Source: Bacteroidota bacterium
GTDB lineage: Bacteria; Bacteroidota; Bacteroidia; Flavobacteriales; Flavobacteriaceae
Assembly: GCA_027619415.1 (NCBI GenBank)
Contig: JAQCFO010000015.1
Location: 1-41,441 of the forward strand
DNA: 41,441 nucleotides
Direction: 5' to 3'
The position numbers were made by a program, and so were the translations under genes. Below the pieces are notes generated by a model. The model saw nothing but the letters and a program-made list of their open reading frames with translations. It was not told where the DNA came from and made no database searches. Each line of letters starts with the position of its first letter. The first letter of the stretch is position 1. This document shows, one piece after another, positions 26,327-34,160 of the stretch.

Positions 26327-27085
26327 ATGAAAAAAATTGTTGTTATAATTTATTTAATTTTTTCAGGAATAGTTTTTTCACAAACTAATAACAATGAGTA
26401 TTTCAACAATGGATTAGATTTATATAACAACGGCAAATATAAAGAAGCAATTGCTCAATTTAAATTAATAATTGAAAATGGAGAACATTCAGAAGCTTTG
26501 TATTTTAATTTAGGGAACTCATATTATAAAATAAATGATATTGCAAATAGCGTATACTTTTTTGAGAAGGCTTTAAAATTAAATCCAAAAAATAATGATG
26601 TTTTAAATAACCTGGCTTACTCCCAAAACATGTTAATTGATAATACAGTAAATCTACCTAAAAATCAAATTTCAGAATTTTTGAATGATGTTTCGAAAAC
26701 TTTAAATGTGAATCAATGGTTGATGATTGGGTTTGTGTTCTTGTATCTTTTTTTAGTAACATTTCTACTATATTTTTTAAATATTAAAACTATATCTAAG
26801 AAAAATTACTTTACTCTTTCATTAATATTTTTTAGTTTTTCCGTTGTATTTTTTTTTAATGGGATAAATAAATTTGAAAATAATAAAAACATGGTTAGTG
26901 CTATAATTTTTGAAAAAAAAATAGATTTTAGAACAGAACCTAATTATAGAAGTGAAGTTCTATTTAATCTACATGAAGGAACAAAAGTAATTATAAAAGA
27001 AGAGCTTAACGAGTGGGGTTTAGTTGAAATTAGCGATGGTAATAAGGGTTGGATTGAATTAAAATCAATTAAAAAAATTAACTGA
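26327..27085 (+). CDS. batE: BatE, TPR and SH3-domain membrane protein
   Basis: This 252-residue protein closes the bat operon. It has a signal peptide (to about residue 19), two or three TPR units (about 24-105, for example ALYFNLGNSYYKINDIANS), two membrane helices at about 132-151 and 161-180, and a C-terminal bacterial SH3 domain (about 188-250) with FRTEPNYRSEVLFNLHEGTK and a final GWIELKSIKK strand. Its end overlaps the convergent cvpA by 21 bases, and no terminator hairpin is visible, so the operon transcript probably extends antisense into cvpA. Confidence 0.92.
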   Translation: MKKIVVIIYLIFSGIVFSQTNNNEYFNNGLDLYNNGKYKEAIAQFKLIIENGEHSEALYFNLGNSYYKINDIANSVYFFEKALKLNPKNNDVLNNLAYSQNMLIDNTVNLPKNQISEFLNDVSKTLNVNQWLMIGFVFLYLFLVTFLLYFLNIKTISKKNYFTLSLIFFSFSVVFFFNGINKFENNKNMVSAIIFEKKIDFRTEPNYRSEVLFNLHEGTKVIIKEELNEWGLVEISDGNKGWIELKSIKKIN

Positions 27086-27586
27086 TTCTTTGTTTGAATT
27101 AAAAAAATTTAACAAAACATCTCCTATTTCAATAATTGACCCATACAGTAATGTTGTTTCAAAAAAACTTTCATCAACTAAAAACAAAGTTGAGTTGAGG
27201 GCTTCAAAGAAAACAAATAAAAAAGAAAGAATAAGAACGTATTTAATAGCTCCAAACAATCCGCCTAGAATTTTATTAATTAAACCTAAAGCAACCAATT
27301 TTACAACACCATTAATGCCTTTGCCGATAATCGAAACGAATACTATAATTACTAAAAAAGTAAAGGCAAATGAAGCTATTTTTAAATAACCATCATCTAT
27401 ATCACTTATTTGATTTGAAAAATTGGAGGAAATCCAATCAAGTGTAACATCAGAAAATTTTAAAGATCCATATGTGCCTAAAACAATAGCGAATAAAGAG
27501 GATATTTCCATGATAAGACCTTTTATAAATCCTCTAATAAATCCAAAAATTAAAACACAAATAATAAAAATATCTAAGTAATTCAA
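27065..27586 (-). CDS. CvpA family membrane protein
   Basis: A CvpA-type protein of 174 residues with four membrane helices. It starts LNYLDIFIICVLIFGFIRGF, the usual family opening, and has the conserved GLIMEISSLFA segment and a GGLFGAIKYVL helix late in the protein. CvpA was named for colicin V production; its direct function is unclear, with links to envelope homeostasis. I use the TTG at 27586. A longer frame from an ATG at 27646 adds 20 residues that do not fit the family, and the promoter at 27600-27627 would lie inside it, with transcription starting just before 27586. Confidence 0.88.
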   Translation of the reverse strand: MNYLDIFIICVLIFGFIRGFIKGLIMEISSLFAIVLGTYGSLKFSDVTLDWISSNFSNQISDIDDGYLKIASFAFTFLVIIVFVSIIGKGINGVVKLVALGLINKILGGLFGAIKYVLILSFLFVFFEALNSTLFLVDESFFETTLLYGSIIEIGDVLLNFFNSNKESVNFFN

Positions 27587-27599
27587 TGCTTTTTTTTTA

Positions 27600-27627
27600 C
27601 AAATATAAGTATATTGATAATTACAAA
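27600..27627 (-). promoter_or_regulatory. Promoter of the cvpA gene
   Basis: On the minus strand TTTG (27627-27624) is followed after 16 bases by TATATTTG (27607-27600), an exact -7 match. Transcription would begin about 7 bases later, just upstream of the TTG start at 27586. This decides the start choice for cvpA. The same 16-base spacing occurs in front of the bacilliredoxin gene. Confidence 0.6.
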
Positions 27628-27645
27628 TTTTGAATATTATGAACA

Positions 27646-28002
27646 ATGAGTAACACTAACGATTTGAAATATAAATGGATTCAGGTTTTAAATATTTTAA
27701 GCAAACAATTTAATGATGGACAACCTCTAGATTTAGAGAATGTTATTTATTTAATCGGAGTTCAGGAATTAGGTCAAATAGAAAAAAAATTTAATAAAGA
27801 GCAAAAAGTAGATTTAATGCATGTCGCTATTTGTAGACTCTTAGAGCCTTTTGGTTTTTATGAATTTGAATATGCTGACGATGAAGGTTGGCCGCACTAT
27901 AAAGTCATTAATAAACTTCCGAATTTAAAATCTGGAGAACAAACACTTTTAATGAAAGAGGCTGTAATTAATTATTTTATAGAAAAACAATTAATTCAAT
28001 AG
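27646..28002 (+). CDS. Conserved hypothetical protein, 118 residues
   Basis: I do not recognise a named domain. The protein is soluble, helical and mildly acidic, with a conserved-looking centre: YLIGVQELGQIEKKFNKEQK (about 45-64), then VDLMHVAICRLLEPFGFYEF and DDEGWPHYKVINKLP. The aromatic-rich EPFGFYEFEYADDEGWPHY part looks like a functional surface. The gene lies between divergent cvpA and pheS, and similar proteins occur near these genes in other flavobacteria as far as I recall. It has no signal peptide and no membrane segment. Normal codon use and its fit between neighbours support a real gene. Confidence 0.78.
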   Translation: MSNTNDLKYKWIQVLNILSKQFNDGQPLDLENVIYLIGVQELGQIEKKFNKEQKVDLMHVAICRLLEPFGFYEFEYADDEGWPHYKVINKLPNLKSGEQTLLMKEAVINYFIEKQLIQ

Positions 28003-28013
28003 CTGAAAAACCT

Positions 28014-28021
28014 TACTTTTG
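28014..28021 (+). promoter_or_regulatory. -7 element upstream of pheS
   Basis: TACTTTTG matches TAnnTTTG exactly and lies 22 bases before the pheS start, in the 41-base gap after the 118-residue gene. I find no TTTG at a usual -33 distance, so support is partial. Confidence 0.35.
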
Positions 28022-28043
28022 AAAAATAATTTTATGCTTAATT

Positions 28044-29063
28044 ATGATTGCTGAAATACAAAAAAAAATTAAAGAAGTTTCTAAATTTTTTACAAATGAC
28101 CCAAAAGAGTTAGAAAAATTCAGAATAGAATATTTAGGGAAAAAAGGTTGCATCAACTCTTATTTTACGCAATTTAAAAAAGTTCAGAATTCAGAAAAAA
28201 AGGAATATGGACTATCAATAAATGAATTAAAAAATGTAACCTTTAAAAAACTAGAGGATTTAAAAAAGTCTATAAATCCAGAAAAAAAATTAAATTTAAT
28301 TAATGAAGACTTAACCAGGCCTGCTTCGTTTTTAGAACTTGGATCTAGACATCCAATATCTATTATTAGAGATAAAATAATTGATATTTTTTATAAAATA
28401 GGGTTTAATATTTCTGAAGGACCTGAAATGGAAGATGACTGGCATAATTTCACTGCATTAAACCTTCCAGAGCATCATCCCGCTAGAGATATGCAAGACA
28501 CTTTTTTTATAAATAAAAATCCAGATTTATTACTAAGAACGCATACTTCTTCTGTCCAGATTAGACACATGGAAAATAATAAACCCCCTATTAGAACTAT
28601 TTCTCCTGGAAGAGTTTACAGGAACGAAGATATTTCTGCAAGATCACATTGTTTTTTTCATCAAATCGAAGGATTGTATATTGACAAAAATGTTTCTTTT
28701 TCTGATTTGAAGACAACCCTTTTGTTTTTTACAAAAGAACTCTTTGGTAAATCTAAAATACGATTGAGACCCTCTTATTTTCCTTTTACAGAGCCGAGTG
28801 CAGAGGTTGATATTTATTGGGGATTAAATTCAGAAATTGATTATAAAATAACTAAAGGCACTGGGTGGCTAGAAATAATGGGCTGTGGGATGGTTGATCC
28901 CAATGTTTTAGAAAATTGTAAAATCAATCCTAATGAATACTCAGGGTTTGCTTTTGGAATGGGAATAGAGAGGATAGCAATGTTATTATATCAAATAGAA
29001 GATATTAGAATTTTATACGAAAATGATGTTAGATTTTTAAATCAATTTAAAGGCTTAATTTAA
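28044..29063 (+). CDS. pheS: Phenylalanyl-tRNA synthetase alpha subunit
   Basis: The alpha subunit carries the class II catalytic core of the PheRS tetramer. The 339-residue length is normal. It has the N-terminal coiled coil (about 1-90), motif 1 region [10 protein letters not shown], motif 2 in [21 protein letters not shown] (HQIEG is the phenylalanine-site segment), and motif 3 [15 protein letters not shown] at the C-terminus. No pheT is present in the window; in Bacteroidota the two genes are often separate. The stop overlaps the convergent gpsA by nine bases with no terminator between them. Confidence 0.97.
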   Translation: MIAEIQKKIKEVSKFFTNDPKELEKFRIEYLGKKGCINSYFTQFKKVQNSEKKEYGLSINELKNVTFKKLEDLKKSINPEKKLNLINEDLTRPASFLELGSRHPISIIRDKIIDIFYKIGFNISEGPEMEDDWHNFTALNLPEHHPARDMQDTFFINKNPDLLLRTHTSSVQIRHMENNKPPIRTISPGRVYRNEDISARSHCFFHQIEGLYIDKNVSFSDLKTTLLFFTKELFGKSKIRLRPSYFPFTEPSAEVDIYWGLNSEIDYKITKGTGWLEIMGCGMVDPNVLENCKINPNEYSGFAFGMGIERIAMLLYQIEDIRILYENDVRFLNQFKGLI

Positions 29064-30044
29064 TTTTTCACTTAGAGTTTTCATTAATTTTTTTGGACTA
29101 AGATTTTTATAAAGGATTCCATAAGTGGCATGTATAATAGGAAATTCGTTAGAGCTTTTTTTTACAATATTAAAAGCATTTTTAGTCGCATAATATCCTT
29201 CTGAAATCATTGACATTTCTGAGAAAGCCGCTTTTAATGAATAGCCTTTCCCTAACATATTTCCAAGAGTTCTATTTCTGCTAAATGCCGAATAAGCAGT
29301 AACTAATAAATCACCTAAGTATTCAGAATCATTAATATCTCGCTTGACCTTATTAATAGAATTAATAAATCTTTTCATTTCCTTAACAGAGTTACTTATT
29401 AAAACACTTTGAAAATTATCTCCATAATTAAGTCCATGAGCTATTCCAGCTGTTAATGCATAAATGTTTTTAAGCATAGAGGCATATTCTGCCCCCATTG
29501 TGTCTTCAGAAAACTTCACCCTTATGTAGCTTGATGTAAGAACACCTTTCATTTCTTCTCCAATGGATTTATTTTTAGAGGCCACTGTTAAATAGGAAAG
29601 CTTTTCTAAAGCAACCTCTTCCGCATGACAGGGACCAGTTATAATTCCTATTCTAGTAATAGGAATATTATAAAAGCTGTTTAAATGCTCGCTTACAATT
29701 AAGTTTGATTTAGGAATAACCCCCTTAAGCGCGGAAAATACAATTTTATTTATTATTTGAAATTGAATTTTTAATAATTCCTTTTCTAGAAAAGGAGAAG
29801 GGATGGCTAATATAATGATGTCAGACTGTTGTGTAATTTCTTCTATAGAATCACTTACGTGTATTTTTTTTATATCAAAATTAACAGACCTTAAGTAAGT
29901 AAAATTTTTACCATACTTTTTTATATGCATTACATTTTCTTTATTTCGGACATACCAATTAACATAGCACTTGTTGTCCGTTAATATTTTTACTAGAGCT
30001 GTTCCCCAGCTCCCTCCTCCTAGAACACCATACTTTTTATTCAT
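29055..30044 (-). CDS. gpsA: Glycerol-3-phosphate dehydrogenase [NAD(P)+]
   Basis: GpsA reduces dihydroxyacetone phosphate to sn-glycerol 3-phosphate for phospholipid synthesis. The 329 residues contain the Rossmann motif [15 protein letters not shown] (7-21), the [13 protein letters not shown] motif (about 134-146), the catalytic lysine in [15 protein letters not shown] (about 185-199), and a C-terminal helical domain with [12 protein letters not shown]. Length is normal. It overlaps pheS by nine bases at the 3' end. The gap upstream (30045-30150) contains a TATATTTC that could be its -7 box and the hairpin terminator of the preceding minus-strand unit. Confidence 0.96.
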   Translation of the reverse strand: MNKKYGVLGGGSWGTALVKILTDNKCYVNWYVRNKENVMHIKKYGKNFTYLRSVNFDIKKIHVSDSIEEITQQSDIIILAIPSPFLEKELLKIQFQIINKIVFSALKGVIPKSNLIVSEHLNSFYNIPITRIGIITGPCHAEEVALEKLSYLTVASKNKSIGEEMKGVLTSSYIRVKFSEDTMGAEYASMLKNIYALTAGIAHGLNYGDNFQSVLISNSVKEMKRFINSINKVKRDINDSEYLGDLLVTAYSAFSRNRTLGNMLGKGYSLKAAFSEMSMISEGYYATKNAFNIVKKSSNEFPIIHATYGILYKNLSPKKLMKTLSEKLN

Positions 30045-30122
30045 AATTAAAGATTAACAAAATTTTGGGATTTTTTTAAGAAATATAAAATTATAATGTT
30101 TTCATATAATTAGTTTATTTTT

Positions 30123-30152
30123 AAAACACTCTCTTTTTGAGAGTGTTTTTTT
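30123..30152. terminator. Hairpin terminator between gpsA and the four-helix protein gene
   Basis: AAAACACTCTC (30123-30133) pairs with GAGAGTGTTTT (30139-30149) around a five-T loop, and three further T follow. It is the strongest intrinsic-terminator shape in the window. The seven-T run lies on the right side, so it is best formed for plus-strand transcription; read on the minus strand the tail is four U followed by A. It sits just after the stop of the minus-strand gene at 30151, so it may act in both directions. Confidence 0.75.
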
Positions 30153-30600
30153 AGATATAGCCTTTCCATAAAGTTTTAGATGTTAATAAAAAAAATCCTA
30201 TTAAATAAAACAAACCAATTCTTAAAAATTTCTTAGAACTTTTATTAGATTTTCTATGAATTGACCATCCAAAAGTTATAATTAAAACTCCTATTAAACT
30301 AATTAAAGGGTGTTCTATCAAATAGCGCCTGTGATTGTCGTTATTGAAAACTGAATTAAACCCTTTTTCCCACCATAAAAATTTAGGAGAAATTAAATAC
30401 AAGATTATACCAATAACAATTTGAATATGATTAAAAATTAATGCAAATAAAGAAATCCTTAAGTCAAATGTTTTAAAAGCACTTTTAAATATAAGACTAT
30501 AGATGGAATTAACAATTACAATCAAAGTGCTTATTATAGCTAAAAATGACCATATAACATTAAGTTGAAAGATCCAAGAAAAAAATAATTCTCTAGACAT
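30151..30600 (-). CDS. Four-helix membrane protein, function unknown
   Basis: This 149-residue protein has four likely membrane helices (about 9-36, 49-70, 97-113 and 125-143). It resembles a Bacteroidota family often auto-annotated as 'cytochrome B', through the IFNHIQIVIGIILYLISP segment and the EHPLISLIGVLIITFGW helix with its histidines (near 58 and 97). These residues could bind a haem, but I cannot show that. The gene is the last of the minus-strand run that begins at the haem receptor, 43 bases after the ABC gene, and ends directly at the hairpin terminator. Confidence 0.7.
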   Translation of the reverse strand: MSRELFFSWIFQLNVIWSFLAIISTLIVIVNSIYSLIFKSAFKTFDLRISLFALIFNHIQIVIGIILYLISPKFLWWEKGFNSVFNNDNHRRYLIEHPLISLIGVLIITFGWSIHRKSNKSSKKFLRIGLFYLIGFFLLTSKTLWKGYI

Positions 30601-30643
30601 TTTTATAAATAAGGGCTAAATATAAACACTTTTTTGAAGCAAT

Positions 30644-32266
30644 CTAAAAGTCATTAGCCAATATCAATTTTTTTGTATAATTTTTTTTAGGATTAGAAAA
30701 CAGCAAATCTGTCTCATTGATTTCCTCTATAACTCCTTTGTTTAATATTATTACTCGATCGGTCATGTACTTAACAACTGATAGATCATGTGATATAAAT
30801 AGAAATGTAAAAGAAAATTTTTCTTTTAGATTGTTTAATAAATTCAAAATTTGAGCTTGAATTGACACATCCAAAGCGGAAACCGATTCATCACATATTA
30901 ATATTTTAGGATTTAATGCAAGAGCTCTAGCAATAACTATTCTTTGTCTTTGACCCCCTGAAAATTGATGAGGAAATTTATTAAAATCGCTATTTTTCAA
31001 ATTAACCTGTTCTAATAACGAAATAGCTTTTTCTTTTGATTCAGCGATTGTTTTGTGCAAGTTATGTGAGATCATGGGCTCAACAATAGATTTTCCGATA
31101 GATATTTCAGGATTTAATGACGAAAAAGGGTCTTGAAAAATTAATTGAATATTTTTTCTAAATTCTTTTTTATTAATTTCTTTAATATTTTTTTCTTTAT
31201 AGAATATTTGACCGTTACTAAAATTATTAAGATTTAATATTGACTTTGCTATAGTAGATTTTCCAGAGCCTGATTCGCCAATGAGCCCTAAAGACTCCCC
31301 CTTATATAAATCAAAACTTATATTATTTAAAATTTTGACATTGTTGTAAGAGAACTCTAGATTATTGACTTTTAGTAAAGGAGTTGATTTATAAATCTTA
31401 TTATGATTTTTAGCTCTGTCTTGTTTCGTAATTAAAATAGATTCTTCGAAGTGATTTTCGTTTGTAGGCAATCTTTTAGGACGTGAATTTTTAGGAGGTC
31501 TGGAATTTAACAAGAGCTTAGTGTATTTCTTTTTTGGGGAGTTAAAAATCTGTTTACTTGAACCCATTTCTTCAATTTTCCCTTTATTTAATACCATAAT
31601 ATTTCTTGCTATGTTCGAGACAAGCTGAAGGTCATGAGAAATAAAAAGGATACTCATTTTTGTGTCTTTTTGAATTGATTTTAAAAGGTTAATGATTTCT
31701 TTTTTAACTATCCCGTCCAAAGAAGTTGTAGGCTCATCTGCGATTAAAACTTTAGGGTTACACGAAATAGCCATTGCTATCATTATTCTTTGTTGTTGTC
31801 CGCCGCTAAGCTGATGAGGATATTTATTGTAAAATATCTCAGGAGTAATTAACTGAACTTTTTCCAATAAGCTAAAAACTCTTTTTTTTGCTTTTTCCTT
31901 GTTAATAGACTCGTGATTCAAAATAACTTCTATTATTTGTTCGCCACACTTCATGCTAGGGTTTAGTGAACTCATAGGCTCTTGAAATATGATAGAAATT
32001 TCATTTCCTCTTATTTTTTCAAAATCAATAAAACTTAAAGAATCAATAGACTTACCATTGAAATTGATTGAACCACTCTTTATAACATGTTTTGAATTTA
32101 ATAGATTAATAATAGAAAGTGCTGTTATAGATTTTCCGCTTCCAGATTCTCCTACTATTCCTAAGATTTCATTTTTTTTTAACTCAAAAGAAATGTTTTT
32201 TAAAATAGAAACACCAGAAATAGAGATACAAAGATTTTTTACTGAAAGGAATTTAGAGGGTTCCAA
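30644..32266 (-). CDS. ABC transporter ATPase with two fused nucleotide-binding domains
   Basis: A 540-residue protein made of two tandem ABC domains of the peptide/nickel (Dpp/Opp, GsiA/YejF) class. Domain 1 has GESGSGKSIT (39-48), a LSGGQQQRIMIA signature and LIADEPTTSLD. Domain 2 has GESGSGKSTI (about 335), FSGGQRQRIVIARAL and LICDESVSALD, where the usual Glu-Pro is Glu-Ser but the catalytic glutamate is kept. Both domains carry the SSLNP motif typical of oligopeptide importers. No permease or binding protein lies nearby. The start is TTG at 32266, twelve bases after the serine hydrolase stop; no ATG fits the conserved N-terminus. Confidence 0.93.
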   Translation of the reverse strand: MEPSKFLSVKNLCISISGVSILKNISFELKKNEILGIVGESGSGKSITALSIINLLNSKHVIKSGSINFNGKSIDSLSFIDFEKIRGNEISIIFQEPMSSLNPSMKCGEQIIEVILNHESINKEKAKKRVFSLLEKVQLITPEIFYNKYPHQLSGGQQQRIMIAMAISCNPKVLIADEPTTSLDGIVKKEIINLLKSIQKDTKMSILFISHDLQLVSNIARNIMVLNKGKIEEMGSSKQIFNSPKKKYTKLLLNSRPPKNSRPKRLPTNENHFEESILITKQDRAKNHNKIYKSTPLLKVNNLEFSYNNVKILNNISFDLYKGESLGLIGESGSGKSTIAKSILNLNNFSNGQIFYKEKNIKEINKKEFRKNIQLIFQDPFSSLNPEISIGKSIVEPMISHNLHKTIAESKEKAISLLEQVNLKNSDFNKFPHQFSGGQRQRIVIARALALNPKILICDESVSALDVSIQAQILNLLNNLKEKFSFTFLFISHDLSVVKYMTDRVIILNKGVIEEINETDLLFSNPKKNYTKKLILANDF

Positions 32267-32278
32267 TTTAAAATAAAA

Positions 32279-33427
32279 TTATGTTAATTTAAGCATTTTA
32301 AAAGCCTCCTCTATATAAATATCGAAATCTTTAGGGCGATTATTGATTTTTTCAAGATTTCTCTCTCCTAATCTCACTAAAATTATGTTTTTATCGGGGA
32401 ACACTATAACATATTGACCAAGAATTCCTCTCATAGCAAAAAATGAATTGCCTTTAAATTCTCCTAACCAAAAGCCATATCCATATTCTGGACTTTTCTT
32501 AAATCTTGGATTAATAGATTGACTTACAAAGCTGGAATCTAAAATTTTATTCCCTTGCCAATTTCCTGAGTTTTTATATAGTTTGCCAAGTCTTGCGAAA
32601 TCTCTAGCGTTAGAATTAAAACAACAAAAAGCTTTTTCAGAATTATTTTTTTTACTGTCAATCTGCCATAAAGCGTTATTTTCTGCTCCCATTGGATTCC
32701 AAAACCAATCATAGGCTAATTCAGATATTTTTCTATCAGTAGCTTTTTCTATAGTCATAGCTAATAGTTGAGTATTTCCACTTGAGTATTTAAATTCTTT
32801 TCCAGGAACCTCAATGATTGTTCTGGACCTTATTAAAGCATTCAATTCACTAGTTAAGTATGATTTAGCAGTAACCCCAAAAATATTCGAATAATTTTCA
32901 TCCCATTGCATACCCGATGACATACTCGATAAATCACCAATTGTCAAACTTGAAGCAAGCCCTTTTTTATATTCAGGAATATAATCACCCACCTTATCGT
33001 CTATTCCAGAAAAGTAGCCTTCGTCTATAGCTCTTCCCATTATAGCAGAAACAATACTTTTAGCCATTGAAAATGAGTTACTATAAGATTTAGGTCCGTA
33101 ACCATCATTATATTTTTCATACCAAATAGAATCATTCTTAATTATTAAGAAGGCTATAGTTCCTAGTTCTTCATTGACTGCATTTAATTTTTCAGTAGGC
33201 TTAATAATATTAAATGAACTATGAATTGGCCACGGTTGTGGATTTTTACTTTTTGGAACATCAATATTGTCAAAGAATTTATAATCTGCTATATCAGCTT
33301 TTGCTCTATGAGTTTTAGATACGGTTTTAAATAAATCAATTAAATAATGACCATCAACTTTAATGATGCGGTCAAAAACTAATAGTGCAATTATTAAACC
33401 AAATATTATATAAAATTTATTTCTCAT
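32279..33427 (-). CDS. Beta-lactamase-fold serine hydrolase, membrane-anchored
   Basis: A 382-residue class C-type serine hydrolase (PF00144-like). Residues 6-19 form an N-terminal anchor or uncleaved signal. The catalytic motif SMAK (Ser120, Lys123) is clear, and the second motif is YSSGN (Tyr214). A C-terminal GYGFWLG segment forms the usual strand. Such proteins include peptidases and esterases as well as beta-lactamases, and antibiotic resistance should not be inferred. It lies between HmuY and the ABC ATPase on the same strand. The start codon forms the end of a 12-bp inverted repeat. Confidence 0.9.
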   Translation of the reverse strand: MRNKFYIIFGLIIALLVFDRIIKVDGHYLIDLFKTVSKTHRAKADIADYKFFDNIDVPKSKNPQPWPIHSSFNIIKPTEKLNAVNEELGTIAFLIIKNDSIWYEKYNDGYGPKSYSNSFSMAKSIVSAIMGRAIDEGYFSGIDDKVGDYIPEYKKGLASSLTIGDLSSMSSGMQWDENYSNIFGVTAKSYLTSELNALIRSRTIIEVPGKEFKYSSGNTQLLAMTIEKATDRKISELAYDWFWNPMGAENNALWQIDSKKNNSEKAFCCFNSNARDFARLGKLYKNSGNWQGNKILDSSFVSQSINPRFKKSPEYGYGFWLGEFKGNSFFAMRGILGQYVIVFPDKNIILVRLGERNLEKINNRPKDFDIYIEEAFKMLKLT

Positions 33428-33454
33428 TAGTTAACTTTTTTTAAAGTTAACTAA
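33427..33454 (-). repeat. 12-bp inverted repeat touching the serine hydrolase start codon
   Basis: TTAGTTAACTTT (33427-33438) and AAAGTTAACTAA (33443-33454) are perfect inverse copies around four bases. On the minus strand the second arm ends on the A of the ATG, so in the mRNA the start codon would be held at the foot of a hairpin. No T run follows in either direction, so this is not a standard terminator. It may be an operator or a translational control element. Confidence 0.6.
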
Positions 33455-33515
33455 TTAATATAATTCGAGTTTAATTTATATAAAATGAAGTAATTATATT
33501 TTCTTAAATGATTTA

Positions 33516-34148
33516 TTATTCAAAAATGACTATACCTTTATTAGGTTGATATACATAATTAAAAGTATAATAATTTGGTCCGTCTTTAAAGGCATCTGGC
33601 TGTGAAGGAGAGTCCTTGTAATAGCTTAAAATTTCAACCTTAGCATAAAGACCATCATGAGTTTTAAAAACTAGTATTTTTCCTGCGATCGGAGAAATTA
33701 AATGCGTAGGAGGTCCTGCGTAATCATACCATCCATTTCCGCCACCCGTTAGAATAGCGTAATTTGATTCAGAATCTTGCGTTAACAAAGTTGTGTCAAT
33801 TTCGGTTACAGATGCCATAGTTCCACTTGCAATATAAACTGCACCTTTTCCCGTTCTATTTGGTTCATCTATAGTCTCTAGTGATGTTCCTCCGTTAACA
33901 ATAATAGATGTCCCTCTAAATGCTATATCCCATTCTTTATCATTTGTAGTGGTTTCTCCAGTTGAAAAATTAAATTTTACAAAATCTCCAGACACTGGCT
34001 GTCCCATTCCACCTGATTGTGGAGCATGTAAATTAGTAATTTGTTTTGTTTGAACAGGCAATAATTGGATTGCATCCTCCTCTTCGCTACAAGAGTTAAA
34101 TCCTGTAATTGCGGTTGTTAATAAAATAAATAGTTTGAAGTTTTTCAT
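33516..34148 (-). CDS. hmuY: HmuY-family haem-binding lipoprotein
   Basis: A 210-residue lipoprotein (signal peptide and lipobox ending at Cys20, FNSCSEEED). The HmuY pattern is visible: FVKFNFSTGE...NDKEWDIAFRGTSIIVNGG (about 57-92) and the C-terminal KTHDGLYAKVEILSYY strand (about 166-181). HmuY captures haem at the cell surface and passes it to its TonB receptor. The axial ligands cannot be assigned with confidence; His and Met residues are few (for example in LHAPQSGGMGQ and PTHLI). It lies 12 bases after the receptor gene, and an 88-base gap with the inverted repeat follows it. Confidence 0.88.
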   Translation of the reverse strand: MKNFKLFILLTTAITGFNSCSEEEDAIQLLPVQTKQITNLHAPQSGGMGQPVSGDFVKFNFSTGETTTNDKEWDIAFRGTSIIVNGGTSLETIDEPNRTGKGAVYIASGTMASVTEIDTTLLTQDSESNYAILTGGGNGWYDYAGPPTHLISPIAGKILVFKTHDGLYAKVEILSYYKDSPSQPDAFKDGPNYYTFNYVYQPNKGIVIFE

Positions 34149-34160
34149 AGTGTTATATAA

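Noticed and set aside
27587-27646. Extension of cvpA to an ATG at 27646.
   Set aside because: The added 20 residues are not family-like and would cover a TTTG-N16-TATATTTG promoter that fits the TTG start at 27586.
32279-33427. Calling the serine hydrolase an antibiotic-resistance beta-lactamase.
   Set aside because: SMAK and YSSGN motifs only place it in the broad serine hydrolase fold group; nothing shows activity on beta-lactams.
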